Assembly: GCA_028871775.1 (NCBI GenBank)
Contig: JAGWMH010000128.1
Location: 1 to 5,554 of the forward strand
Reading direction: 5' to 3'
From: Betaproteobacteria bacterium
GTDB taxonomy: Bacteria > Pseudomonadota > Gammaproteobacteria > Burkholderiales > Gallionellaceae
Length of the DNA stretch: 5,554 bases
Both the position numbers and the translations under genes were made by a program. This document shows positions 1-5,027 of this stretch, piece after piece; position 1 is the first letter of the stretch; every line of letters starts with the position of its first letter. The notes under the pieces were generated by a model that worked only from the letters and a program-made list of their open reading frames with translations, did no database searches and had not been told where the DNA came from.

Positions 1-339
1 TGGCCGGAGACGGTCAATTTCGTCAAAACGGTCGATGGCATATTCGGTTACCCGCGGCTCATTCCCCCGCGAACCGAGGTAAACCTGCGCTCCCATCGCT
101 TCTGCTTCCACAGTCATGCAGAAAGGAACCCCGGTATTCTCAATGCCGCCAATGCGGTTCGCGGCCAGCGTGAGGCGCGCCATCTTCTCGGGGTCCGAGT
201 GGGCGTCCGGCCAACAGCTTTCGGCGGCGTCCATGAGCTCAGTCACTGCCATGTTCATCATTCCGCCGGGGCAGATGAACGGAGGCCGGTCGGAAGGTTT
301 TCCCCGCAAGGTGTTCAGCAGCCTTGATTTCTCATTCAT
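1..339 (-). CDS. UroD/MtaA-family methyltransferase, N-terminal part (cut by window edge)
   Basis: The first 113 codons are open with no stop and the gene continues past the window start. The start is the ATG at 337-339, preceded by AGGA about nine bases upstream. The N-terminus (MNEKSRLLNTLRGKPSDRPP) is typical of the uroporphyrinogen decarboxylase superfamily branch containing the MtaA/CmuA corrinoid methyltransferases. Further matches are the GGMMNMA stretch near residues 26-32, WPDAHSDPEKMA near 53-64, and VPFCMTVEAEAMGA near 91-104. By family knowledge, such proteins move a methyl group between a corrinoid protein and a thiol or other acceptor using a zinc site in the C-terminal half, which is outside the window. 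It is the fourth gene of the corrinoid cluster, 98 bp after btuM. I infer it is one of two methyltransferases working with the corrinoid protein at 2149-2808. A true HemE is unlikely given this context and N-terminus. Substrate and acceptor are unknown. Confidence 0.85.
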   Translation of the reverse strand, partial: MNEKSRLLNTLRGKPSDRPPFICPGGMMNMAVTELMDAAESCWPDAHSDPEKMARLTLAANRIGGIENTGVPFCMTVEAEAMGAQVYLGSRGNEPRVTEYAIDRFDEIDRLRP

Positions 340-437
340 GTCAGTTGTTCCTGTTTATGGCGCGCACTTCGGCAGCAATGAGGATCAGCCTGCTGTCAGG
401 CCAGTGCTGGCCGCCCAAGCAATGGAAATACCGGCGC
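340..437. other. Short intergenic gap with a near-palindrome
   Basis: These 98 bp separate the btuM stop from the next methyltransferase start and are longer than the other gaps in this operon (13 and 45 bp). At 399-412 there is a near-perfect palindrome with 6-bp arms (GGCCAG, CTGGCC) and a 2-base centre. It could fold as a small hairpin between the two genes or be a protein site. No U-tract follows, so it is not a canonical terminator. The only other clear element is the AGGAACA ribosome-binding region just before 339. Confidence 0.4.
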
Positions 438-1031
438 TCAGGCAACATCTGGCGGTGAATGTGCGCTTTCCTTGCTGATGATATTGAATACCATGTGAAT
501 GGCGACTGCACATGCGACATAAAGCAGGGCCACCGAGACATACGAAACATAGTACTGGGCGACACGCGATGCATACTCGATTGCCGTCATATCGTTAAAA
601 CGCCCGGAGAACAAATAAAAACCGGCATTGGAAAACAGAAAAGCAAAACTGCTGGCAACCCCTGCCGTCAAGGCCAACCCGATCAGCCCCTTGCCTTCCA
701 TGGCGAACCGGGTCGCAAACCAGTGGCCGGCGAACCACAGGCTGCCATAGGTCGGGATGAGGAACCAGTAGGCGGGGGTCATGCACCAGTCGCTGATGCC
801 TTGAACAGAAGTTGCATAGTAATCCACCAGACCCGCTTCCAGGAGCAGCACGGTGAACACGACGATGGACGCGCGGGCAAACCGGGCCAGATACAGGCCG
901 CACAGGAAAAACACGGCGAAAGAGGCATCGGGCAGGGAAACTGCCGAACCGAAATGGTTGTAACGGGTGGCTGCCATGGCCAATATCAATCCGGCCGCGA
1001 TCATCCACCTACGATCCTGAAATAATTTCAT
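438..1031 (-). CDS. btuM: BtuM-family vitamin B12 (cobalamin) membrane transporter
   Basis: This 197-residue integral membrane protein has about six hydrophobic segments (roughly residues 9-22, 36-50, 54-71, 87-105, 114-141 and 161-184). The pattern matches BtuM, a small solitary relative of ECF-transporter S components found in Gram-negative bacteria: TRYNHFGSAVSLPDAS near residues 22-37, FFLCGLYLA after it, and SDWCMTPAYWFLIP near 80-93. In characterised BtuM a conserved cysteine binds the cobalt of cobalamin and is needed for decyanation; Cys83 in the DWCMTPAY motif is the apparent equivalent. The ATG at 1029-1031 is preceded by AAGGAGAG at good spacing. The gene lies 45 bp after one UroD-family methyltransferase and 98 bp before another, in the same direction, which supports a corrinoid-supply role. 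The assignment rests on remembered motifs, not an alignment; the fallback is an uncharacterised membrane protein. Confidence 0.8.
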   Translation of the reverse strand: MKLFQDRRWMIAAGLILAMAATRYNHFGSAVSLPDASFAVFFLCGLYLARFARASIVVFTVLLLEAGLVDYYATSVQGISDWCMTPAYWFLIPTYGSLWFAGHWFATRFAMEGKGLIGLALTAGVASSFAFLFSNAGFYLFSGRFNDMTAIEYASRVAQYYVSYVSVALLYVACAVAIHMVFNIISKESAHSPPDVA

Positions 1032-1076
1032 CTGAATCTCTCCTTAGATAATTGTTTGTTTGGTGGCTAGCACTAT

Positions 1077-2135
1077 TTATTGGTCAAACCTGCCGTATTT
1101 GCGGGCGGCATTGATGAGAGCGTCCACGTTCTCCGGCGGGGTGTTGATCGGTACTTCGCATCCAGAAGCGAGAATGAAACCAGCCATGTCTCCCATTTTT
1201 TCGCAGATGCCCCGCGCTTCGGCGTCAATCTCTTCGGCCGTGTTCTTTAGCAGGTTTGCCGGTACGACGTTGCCAACCAGCGCCACGCGGTGTCCAACCG
1301 CCTTTTTGGCTTCACCAAGATCAACAGCATCGAGACTCCATATATCAAATTCGGCTTCCAGCATCGACTTCCAGTTTGGGGCGGTTTTCCCGCAGATGTG
1401 CAAGCCCGCCGGGAATCCGCCGCCGTTTTTATGAATATGGTCGGACAAGCGTTTCAGGTACGGCGCAACGAATTCGTGGAAGTGGCGCGGACTAACCAGA
1501 CTGCCGGAGCCGATAGGTTCCACGATAAACGGCAGAGCCCCCCTTTTCAGGACTTCATCGATGAATTTTATGCCGGCCTGGGTACATATCTCCAGAAGCT
1601 CATGCACCCATTCTGGGTTCTTTATCATATCCCGCGTCAGGAGTTCCACCGGGTAAAGCGCCGCCGCCGTAGTTAACGGCCCGCCGAAAACGGTGCTTAC
1701 CACCACCTGGCTCCCCACTTCCTTCACGCATATCTCGGTCGCCTCCATGTAAACCGGCAGCCGCCCGTCTTTGGAGAAGTCCGGCACTTTCACCTTGGCA
1801 ATGTCGGAGTGCTGCTTGATAAACGGCTCGTCAATCTGGGGGGCGTCTTCATCGAAAAACTTCATCTTTGTCCCCATCGCCTCGGCGAGGGTGGAGGTAG
1901 TGGAGAAAATGAGAATGATGTCGTGCCCGTATCTTTTCCAGGCCGCCACATGGGAATTGCCCATCGCTTTGCCGTCGCGGTTGTATACACCTACGGGCAC
2001 ACCCAGCACGCGGGCTGCGTGGTTGAGTATCAGCGGAAAACAGGCGATGCGTTGCGGTTTTTCGCCTTTCAGGTAACACATCACTCGTTCAAGCGAAGTT
2101 TGCGTATCGGCGGGAATGGTAACATTTGTATTCAT
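1077..2135 (-). CDS. UroD/MtaA-family corrinoid-dependent methyltransferase, full length
   Basis: This 352-residue protein has the usual length of the uroporphyrinogen decarboxylase/MtaA superfamily (a TIM-barrel fold). The N-terminal part (LERVMCYLKGEKPQRIACFP, residues 15-34) is the family opening. The zinc-binding pattern of the methyltransferase branch is visible: His246 and Cys248 in LHICGK and Cys326 in ASGCEVPINTPPENV. This separates it from HemE, which decarboxylates and lacks this zinc site. Established relatives transfer methyl groups between corrinoid proteins and substrates such as coenzyme M, or take methyl groups from donors such as chloromethane or methoxy-aromatics. The ATG at 2133-2135 follows a GAGGGG ribosome-binding site that sits in the 13-bp gap after the corrinoid-protein stop, so translation is probably coupled. 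I infer that it partners the corrinoid protein directly. Whether it loads or unloads the methyl group, and the donor, cannot be told from sequence. Confidence 0.9.
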   Translation of the reverse strand: MNTNVTIPADTQTSLERVMCYLKGEKPQRIACFPLILNHAARVLGVPVGVYNRDGKAMGNSHVAAWKRYGHDIILIFSTTSTLAEAMGTKMKFFDEDAPQIDEPFIKQHSDIAKVKVPDFSKDGRLPVYMEATEICVKEVGSQVVVSTVFGGPLTTAAALYPVELLTRDMIKNPEWVHELLEICTQAGIKFIDEVLKRGALPFIVEPIGSGSLVSPRHFHEFVAPYLKRLSDHIHKNGGGFPAGLHICGKTAPNWKSMLEAEFDIWSLDAVDLGEAKKAVGHRVALVGNVVPANLLKNTAEEIDAEARGICEKMGDMAGFILASGCEVPINTPPENVDALINAARKYGRFDQ

Positions 2136-2148
2136 TTGGTTCCCCTCG

Positions 2149-2808
2149 TCAAGCTGCGGCTTTCACCAGCAGGTTATTGGCCAATCTGATTGCGCCGGCC
2201 GCGTTATCCGCATAGCCATCTGCCCCTATTTTGCTGGCAAAGGCTTGCGAGATCGGCCCGCCGCCAATAATGACCTTGTAAGCATCCCTGATCCCCTCTT
2301 CCTTGAGCATCTCGATCACCGTCGACATGCCATCCATGGTGGTGGTCATGAGCGTGGAAAGACAGATAAGCTTCGCGCCAACCTCTTTGGCTTTTTCGAC
2401 AAAACTGGCCAGCGGCACGTTTCTTCCCAGGTCATGCACCTCGAAACCGGCGGCATCCATCATGATCTTCACCAGGTTTTTCCCGATGTCGTGGGTATCA
2501 CCTTCCACAACGCCGATAACCACCTTGTGCTTTTCCCGCGCGTCGCTCACTTTTAAGTGCGGGCGGAGTATTTCAATCCCCGCATACATCGCGTCGGAGC
2601 AGATGAGCAGTTCCGGCACAAAGTACTCTTCCTTGTCGAAAAGCACCCCCGCCTGATTCATGCCTGCGATCAAGCCGTTGTTGATGGCGTCATACGCATC
2701 GTACCCGGCTGCCACAATTTCGTTGGCGGCCTTGATGACGAGTTCCTCGTTCATAAGGAAAACGCCGTCCATCAGATCCTTTAAAATATCCCCACGTTCT
2801 CTGGTCAT
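2149..2808 (-). CDS. Corrinoid (methyl-carrier) protein, MtaC/MtbC/MtmC-like
   Basis: A 219-residue cytoplasmic methyl-carrier protein. Residues 1-90 form the helical cap domain typical of MtaC/MtbC and MetH-like proteins (LFDKEEYFVPELLICSDAMY at about 57-75). Residues 95-219 are the Rossmann-type B12-binding domain with the signature GDTHDIGKN at 103-111; His106 is the predicted lower axial cobalt ligand. The other nucleotide-tail contacts are also present: STLMTTT near 151-157 and IIGGGP at 180-185. Length and domain order match the family. The ATG at 2806-2808 is preceded by AAGGAGA at about six bases, the best ribosome-binding site here. It is the first recognisable gene of the cluster, 13 bp before a UroD-family methyltransferase, the classic pairing of corrinoid protein and methyltransferase. 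The methyl donor is not predictable, so I give no specific symbol. Confidence 0.95.
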   Translation of the reverse strand: MTRERGDILKDLMDGVFLMNEELVIKAANEIVAAGYDAYDAINNGLIAGMNQAGVLFDKEEYFVPELLICSDAMYAGIEILRPHLKVSDAREKHKVVIGVVEGDTHDIGKNLVKIMMDAAGFEVHDLGRNVPLASFVEKAKEVGAKLICLSTLMTTTMDGMSTVIEMLKEEGIRDAYKVIIGGGPISQAFASKIGADGYADNAAGAIRLANNLLVKAAA

Positions 2809-2828
2809 TCCAAATCTCCTTCTCTTTA

Positions 2829-2858
2829 GTTATGAGTCAACATGCCTCTTTTTATCAA
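2829..2858 (-). promoter_or_regulatory. Weak candidate sigma-70 promoter before the corrinoid operon
   Basis: Reading on the minus strand, TTGATA (2853-2858) could be a -35 box and CATAAC (2829-2834) a -10 box, with an 18-base spacer. The -35 matches the consensus at five of six positions, the -10 at four of six. A start just downstream would give a short leader containing the AAGGAGA ribosome-binding site of the corrinoid-protein gene. This is only a consensus match; the true promoter may lie further upstream, before the small ORF at 2855-2983. Confidence 0.25.
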
Positions 2859-2983
2859 GCGCGCCTGATGCGGCGGCAAAATTGGGCATTAATAGCAGTA
2901 CGGTAAAACAAGACGTAGCAACCGATTGCTGCAAGTTCGATCATGTCGTGAATGACGGCGTCGAATTTTTCAAGATGAGTCAT
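2855..2983 (-). CDS. Possible small protein, 42 residues, unknown function
   Basis: An ATG at 2981-2983, preceded by AGGGG five bases upstream, opens a 42-codon frame ending in TGA, followed at once by an in-frame TAA. The peptide starts MTHLEKFDAVIHDMIELAAI, continues with a hydrophobic stretch (GCYVLFY) and ends with a basic tail (CRRIRRA). This layout could fit a small membrane-associated or regulatory peptide. It points the same way as the corrinoid cluster and ends 46 bp before that gene's start. I recognise no family. A 42-codon frame can arise by chance, so the call rests on the ribosome-binding site and position; a leader peptide is another possibility. Confidence 0.3.
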   Translation of the reverse strand: MTHLEKFDAVIHDMIELAAIGCYVLFYRTAINAQFCRRIRRA

Positions 2984-3108
2984 GGCTACCCCTGTTGAAT
3001 ACAATAAAGGCACGGCCAGAACTCGCGAGGAAAGACAGATAAGAGAATGGCTACGCCAAACCCCGTTATGGAATTCGCGCGTATGAAAAGCCCCGATAAC
3101 TCAATTGT

Positions 3109-3124
3109 GCGGCTGATACGCCGC
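3109..3124. repeat. Small hairpin, GCGGC/GCCGC stem
   Basis: A perfect 5-bp inverted repeat (GCGGC at 3109-3113, GCCGC at 3120-3124) with loop TGATAC. No U-tract follows on either strand, so it is not a canonical terminator. A related stem with the same arms and a loop also containing TGAT occurs at 3894-3912. Confidence 0.4.
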
Positions 3125-3157
3125 GAACGGTTGGAGCCTCGCACCTCATTATGATCT

Positions 3158-3220
3158 GCTGACCTGCACGCTGGCAGCGCTTTGATACGGTACATTCCGT
3201 CGCACTTGAACCAGGTCAGC
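3158..3220. repeat. 9-bp inverted repeat enclosing two small hairpins
   Basis: GCTGACCTG (3158-3166) and CAGGTCAGC (3212-3220) are perfect complements. The 45 bases between them hold CGCT/AGCG (3169-3172 and 3176-3179) and ACGG/CCGT (3187-3190 and 3197-3200). Together they could fold as a three-way junction in RNA of either strand. The outer stem is long enough to note, but a match this size in a region this long is not rare. No known RNA family was recognised. Confidence 0.4.
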
Positions 3221-3227
3221 CACACGC

Positions 3228-3246
3228 GGGCCGTCAGACCCGGCCC
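3228..3246. repeat. GC-rich hairpin, 6-bp stem
   Basis: GGGCCG (3228-3233) and CGGCCC (3241-3246) form a perfect stem with the 7-base loop TCAGACC. It lies seven bases after the 9-bp inverted repeat ending at 3220. No T-run follows on either strand, so an intrinsic terminator is unlikely. Confidence 0.45.
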
Positions 3247-3389
3247 ACCTCCCGGAAGGAAGACAAGGCGGCGTTACGGCGGACCAACCAGAAACCAGTG
3301 CAACAACAGGCTGAAGGCTAACACATTTGGAGCGGATTTTGTTGGGGATTTTGAATTGCAAACTCTATATTTATGACAGCATCGTTGCG

Positions 3390-3402
3390 TGGCAAATTGC
3401 CA
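3390..3402. repeat. Near-palindrome TGGCAA-A-TTGCCA
   Basis: Perfect 6-bp arms around one central base, five bases from the stronger hairpin at 3408-3432. This could be an operator-like protein site or a second element in the 3' end of the rhodanese transcript. No regulator family can be assigned. Confidence 0.4.
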
Positions 3403-3407
3403 AGCCA

Positions 3408-3432
3408 TGGGGCATTAAACGGGAATGCCCCA
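3408..3432 (-). terminator. Strong hairpin just after the rhodanese gene, probable 3'-end structure
   Basis: TGGGGCATT (3408-3416) and AATGCCCCA (3424-3432) are perfect 9-bp complements around a 7-base loop. On the minus strand the hairpin begins five bases after the rhodanese stop codon, the place expected for a transcript end. There is no following U-tract, so it may be a non-canonical or Rho-assisted terminator, or a stabilising 3' hairpin. The inverted repeat itself is certain; its role is inferred. Confidence 0.5.
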
Positions 3433-3437
3433 AGTGA

Positions 3438-3860
3438 TCAGCAGGTTTGGCATTTCTTTACTGGCAGATCAGCATGGCTGAGCCAACCGTTCATGTCACC
3501 ATCCAGATGCAACAATTTGCTGAAACCCGCAGCCCGCAGGGTATTCGCGGCCTTGGCTGCACGCCCGCCAACTGCGCAATACAGCACTATCTCCTTGTTC
3601 TTATACGAACCGATCTCGGCGAGGCGGGAGCCAAGCTGATCATGAGGAATATTGATTGCGCCAGGTACATGGCCTTCCGCATACTCTTCCGGGCTGCGCA
3701 CATCCAATATGAGTCCTGCATGGTTAGTCTTGATGCGTTGCATCAGCTCAACCTGTGAGATATCTGCCACCTGGGCAATGCTGATAGTACTCCAGGCCAC
3801 GAAAAACAGCGCAATGCTCAATCTGGAAAACAAGCCGGTAATGCCGTATCTCTTTTTCAT
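3438..3860 (-). CDS. Exported single-domain rhodanese-like protein
   Basis: I use the ATG at 3858-3860 (140 residues), because GAGAGG lies eight bases before it but directly abuts the GTG three codons upstream. The N-terminus has a signal peptide: basic MKKR, a hydrophobic core (SIALFFVAWSTISIA) and likely cleavage near residue 30. The remainder is one rhodanese domain: LILDVRSPEEYAEGHVPGAI at about 50-69, then the active-site loop with Cys95 in CAVGGRA, matching the C-x-x-G-x-R pattern, and a terminal LDGDMNGW segment. Such proteins transfer sulfane sulfur, here probably in the periplasm. The protein ends KKCQTC, so Cys137 and Cys140 form a C-x-x-C pair beyond the usual domain end. It follows modC by 99 bp on the same strand; a link to molybdenum enzymes is only speculation. 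Its physiological acceptor is unknown. Confidence 0.9.
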   Translation of the reverse strand: MKKRYGITGLFSRLSIALFFVAWSTISIAQVADISQVELMQRIKTNHAGLILDVRSPEEYAEGHVPGAINIPHDQLGSRLAEIGSYKNKEIVLYCAVGGRAAKAANTLRAAGFSKLLHLDGDMNGWLSHADLPVKKCQTC

Positions 3861-3893
3861 CACAATCACCTCTCAACGAACGATTTAAACATG

Positions 3894-3912
3894 GCGGCAT
3901 TGATGACGCCGC
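3894..3912. repeat. Hairpin between modC and the rhodanese gene
   Basis: GCGGC (3894-3898) and GCCGC (3908-3912) form a 5-bp stem with a 9-base loop. On the minus strand it is followed by CATGTTTAAATCG, only a short T-rich stretch. It could be a weak modC terminator or a leader structure for the rhodanese transcript. The arms repeat those of the stem at 3109-3124. Confidence 0.35.
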
Positions 3913-3959
3913 ATGCACCAGTTACACATAAACAACGTTACATTATCCCAATCTTGTTA

Positions 3960-5027
3960 TCAAGCAATCAGTGCCACGCTTTTTACCTGGGCAAAAACCC
4001 CCGCCCCTACAGCCAGACCGAGTTGGTCTCGCGAACGGCGGGTGATACGCGATAGCAGCATATGCTTGCCGCCGACGGCCAAGCGCAGGTTCACGCGATC
4101 CAGCCCTTCATCCTGAATCTCGGCGATGCGCGCCGCCAGAATGTTGATGATACTGGAGCCTTGCGGTGCCACGGTGGCGATGCTCACATCACGCGCCAGC
4201 ACGCGGGCGCGCACCACGCTCCCGACCTCGCGCTCCACCTTGCTCACCCACAGGCATCCGCCGGAAAAATCCAGCCGGGTGAGGTGATAGGCTTCGTCGT
4301 GAACTGCCACGGCAGCTTCGATTACTGCGCCCGCATTATCCAGATGTGCGGTAGGCAGATCCAGCCGCGTCAGAATTTCGCCGGGTGCGCCGCTGGCAAT
4401 GACGCGGCCCTGTTCCAGCATCACCACATGGTCAGCCAGCCGCGCCACTTCGTCCAGCGTGTGACTGACATAGATCACGGGAGTTCCCAGCTCGCCATGC
4501 AGCCGCTCCAGATAGGGCAGGATTTCCTGCCTGCCGGCGACATCCAGCGCCGACAGCGGTTCGTCCATCAACAGCAGGCGCGGGCTGGTGAGCAGCGCGC
4601 GGCCAATGGCGACACGCTGCCGCTCACCGCCGGAAAGATGCGCCGGATCGCGCTCGATCAGCCTGCTCAATCCCATCAGCTCCACTACCTGCTCAGGTTG
4701 CACCTTGCGCTCAACGGACGGGATGCGCCTCATGCCATATTCCAGATTGCGCCGCACCGACAGATGCGGAAACAGGCTGGCTTCCTGAAACACATAACCC
4801 AGCGGGCGGCGATGTGTCGGCAGGAAGTCTGCTCCACCCTGCCACACCTCATCATGCACCCGCAGCAGCCCATCGGTTGCCCGTTCCAGCCCGGCGATGC
4901 AGCGCAACAGAGTGGTCTTGCCCGAACCGGAAGGACCGAACAGCGCGGTGACGCCGCGCGCCGGCAACTCCAAATCCACATCCAGCACAAAGGCGGTGTA
5001 GGCGAGCTTGAAGCGTGCAGCGATCAT
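3960..5027 (-). CDS. modC: Molybdate ABC transporter ATP-binding protein ModC
   Basis: This 355-residue protein has the length and layout of ModC, the cytoplasmic ATPase powering molybdate import. The ABC motifs are intact: Walker [10 protein letters not shown] at 31-39, Q-loop Gln81, signature LSGGERQR at 131-138, Walker B LLLMDEP at 151-157 with catalytic Glu156, and switch His190. The C-terminal part (about 285-355, from [14 protein letters not shown] onward) is the Mop/TOBE-type molybdate-binding domain found in ModC and absent from most other ABC ATPases. The ATG at 5025-5027 overlaps the modB stop in an ATGA, and no strong ribosome-binding site precedes it, so translational coupling is likely. 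Tungstate or sulfate ATPases are alternatives, but the ModB neighbour and Mop-like domain make molybdate most likely. ModE-type regulation cannot be judged because the operon promoter is outside the window. Confidence 0.95.
   Translation of the reverse strand: MIAARFKLAYTAFVLDVDLELPARGVTALFGPSGSGKTTLLRCIAGLERATDGLLRVHDEVWQGGADFLPTHRRPLGYVFQEASLFPHLSVRRNLEYGMRRIPSVERKVQPEQVVELMGLSRLIERDPAHLSGGERQRVAIGRALLTSPRLLLMDEPLSALDVAGRQEILPYLERLHGELGTPVIYVSHTLDEVARLADHVVMLEQGRVIASGAPGEILTRLDLPTAHLDNAGAVIEAAVAVHDEAYHLTRLDFSGGCLWVSKVEREVGSVVRARVLARDVSIATVAPQGSSIINILAARIAEIQDEGLDRVNLRLAVGGKHMLLSRITRRSRDQLGLAVGAGVFAQVKSVALIA

Larger units (their letters stand above)
2984..3437. other. Intergenic region with several inverted repeats, no recognised gene
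   Basis: About 450 bp lie between the small ORF and the rhodanese stop. Both strands have short open frames (for example minus 2986-3225 and 3149-3361, plus 3182-3376), but none has a recognisable domain or convincing ribosome-binding site. The region holds inverted repeats at 3109-3124, 3158-3220, 3228-3246, 3390-3402 and 3408-3432, an 8-bp palindrome CTCGCGAG around 3023-3030, and a pair of GGATTTTG direct repeats at 3334-3341 and 3346-3353. I saw no tRNA, no cobalamin riboswitch signature and no transposase remnant. It may carry the methyltransferase operon's promoter and leader, or be an old insertion junction. Confidence 0.5.

Noticed and set aside
459..1025. 188-codon open frame on the plus strand opposite btuM
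   Set aside because: No recognisable domain; the minus-strand frame has a good ribosome-binding site, membrane segments and BtuM motifs.
1077..2135. Assignment as HemE (uroporphyrinogen decarboxylase of haem synthesis)
   Set aside because: The H-x-C plus distal Cys zinc pattern and the adjoining corrinoid-protein gene fit the methyltransferase branch.
3001..3020. Sigma-54 type promoter (TGGC...TTG) on the minus strand
   Set aside because: The distance between the GG and the downstream G is wrong for a -24/-12 promoter and the GC of the -12 element is missing.
2981..3054. 8-bp direct repeat ATGGCTAC at 2982-2989 and 3047-3054
   Set aside because: Too short at this distance to distinguish from chance, with no inverted repeats or transposase between the copies.
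3158..3320. Integron attC-like site
   Set aside because: Inverted repeats are present but the expected core sites (RYYYAAC and GTTRRRY) are not found at the ends, and no integrase or cassette is visible.
3182..3376. 64-codon plus-strand frame in the intergenic region
   Set aside because: No convincing ribosome-binding site, no recognisable domain, and it runs through the inverted-repeat cluster.
3861..3869. GTG at 3867-3869 as the rhodanese start
   Set aside because: The GAGAGG site directly abuts this GTG, leaving no spacing; it is eight bases from the ATG at 3858-3860, which also begins a normal signal peptide.
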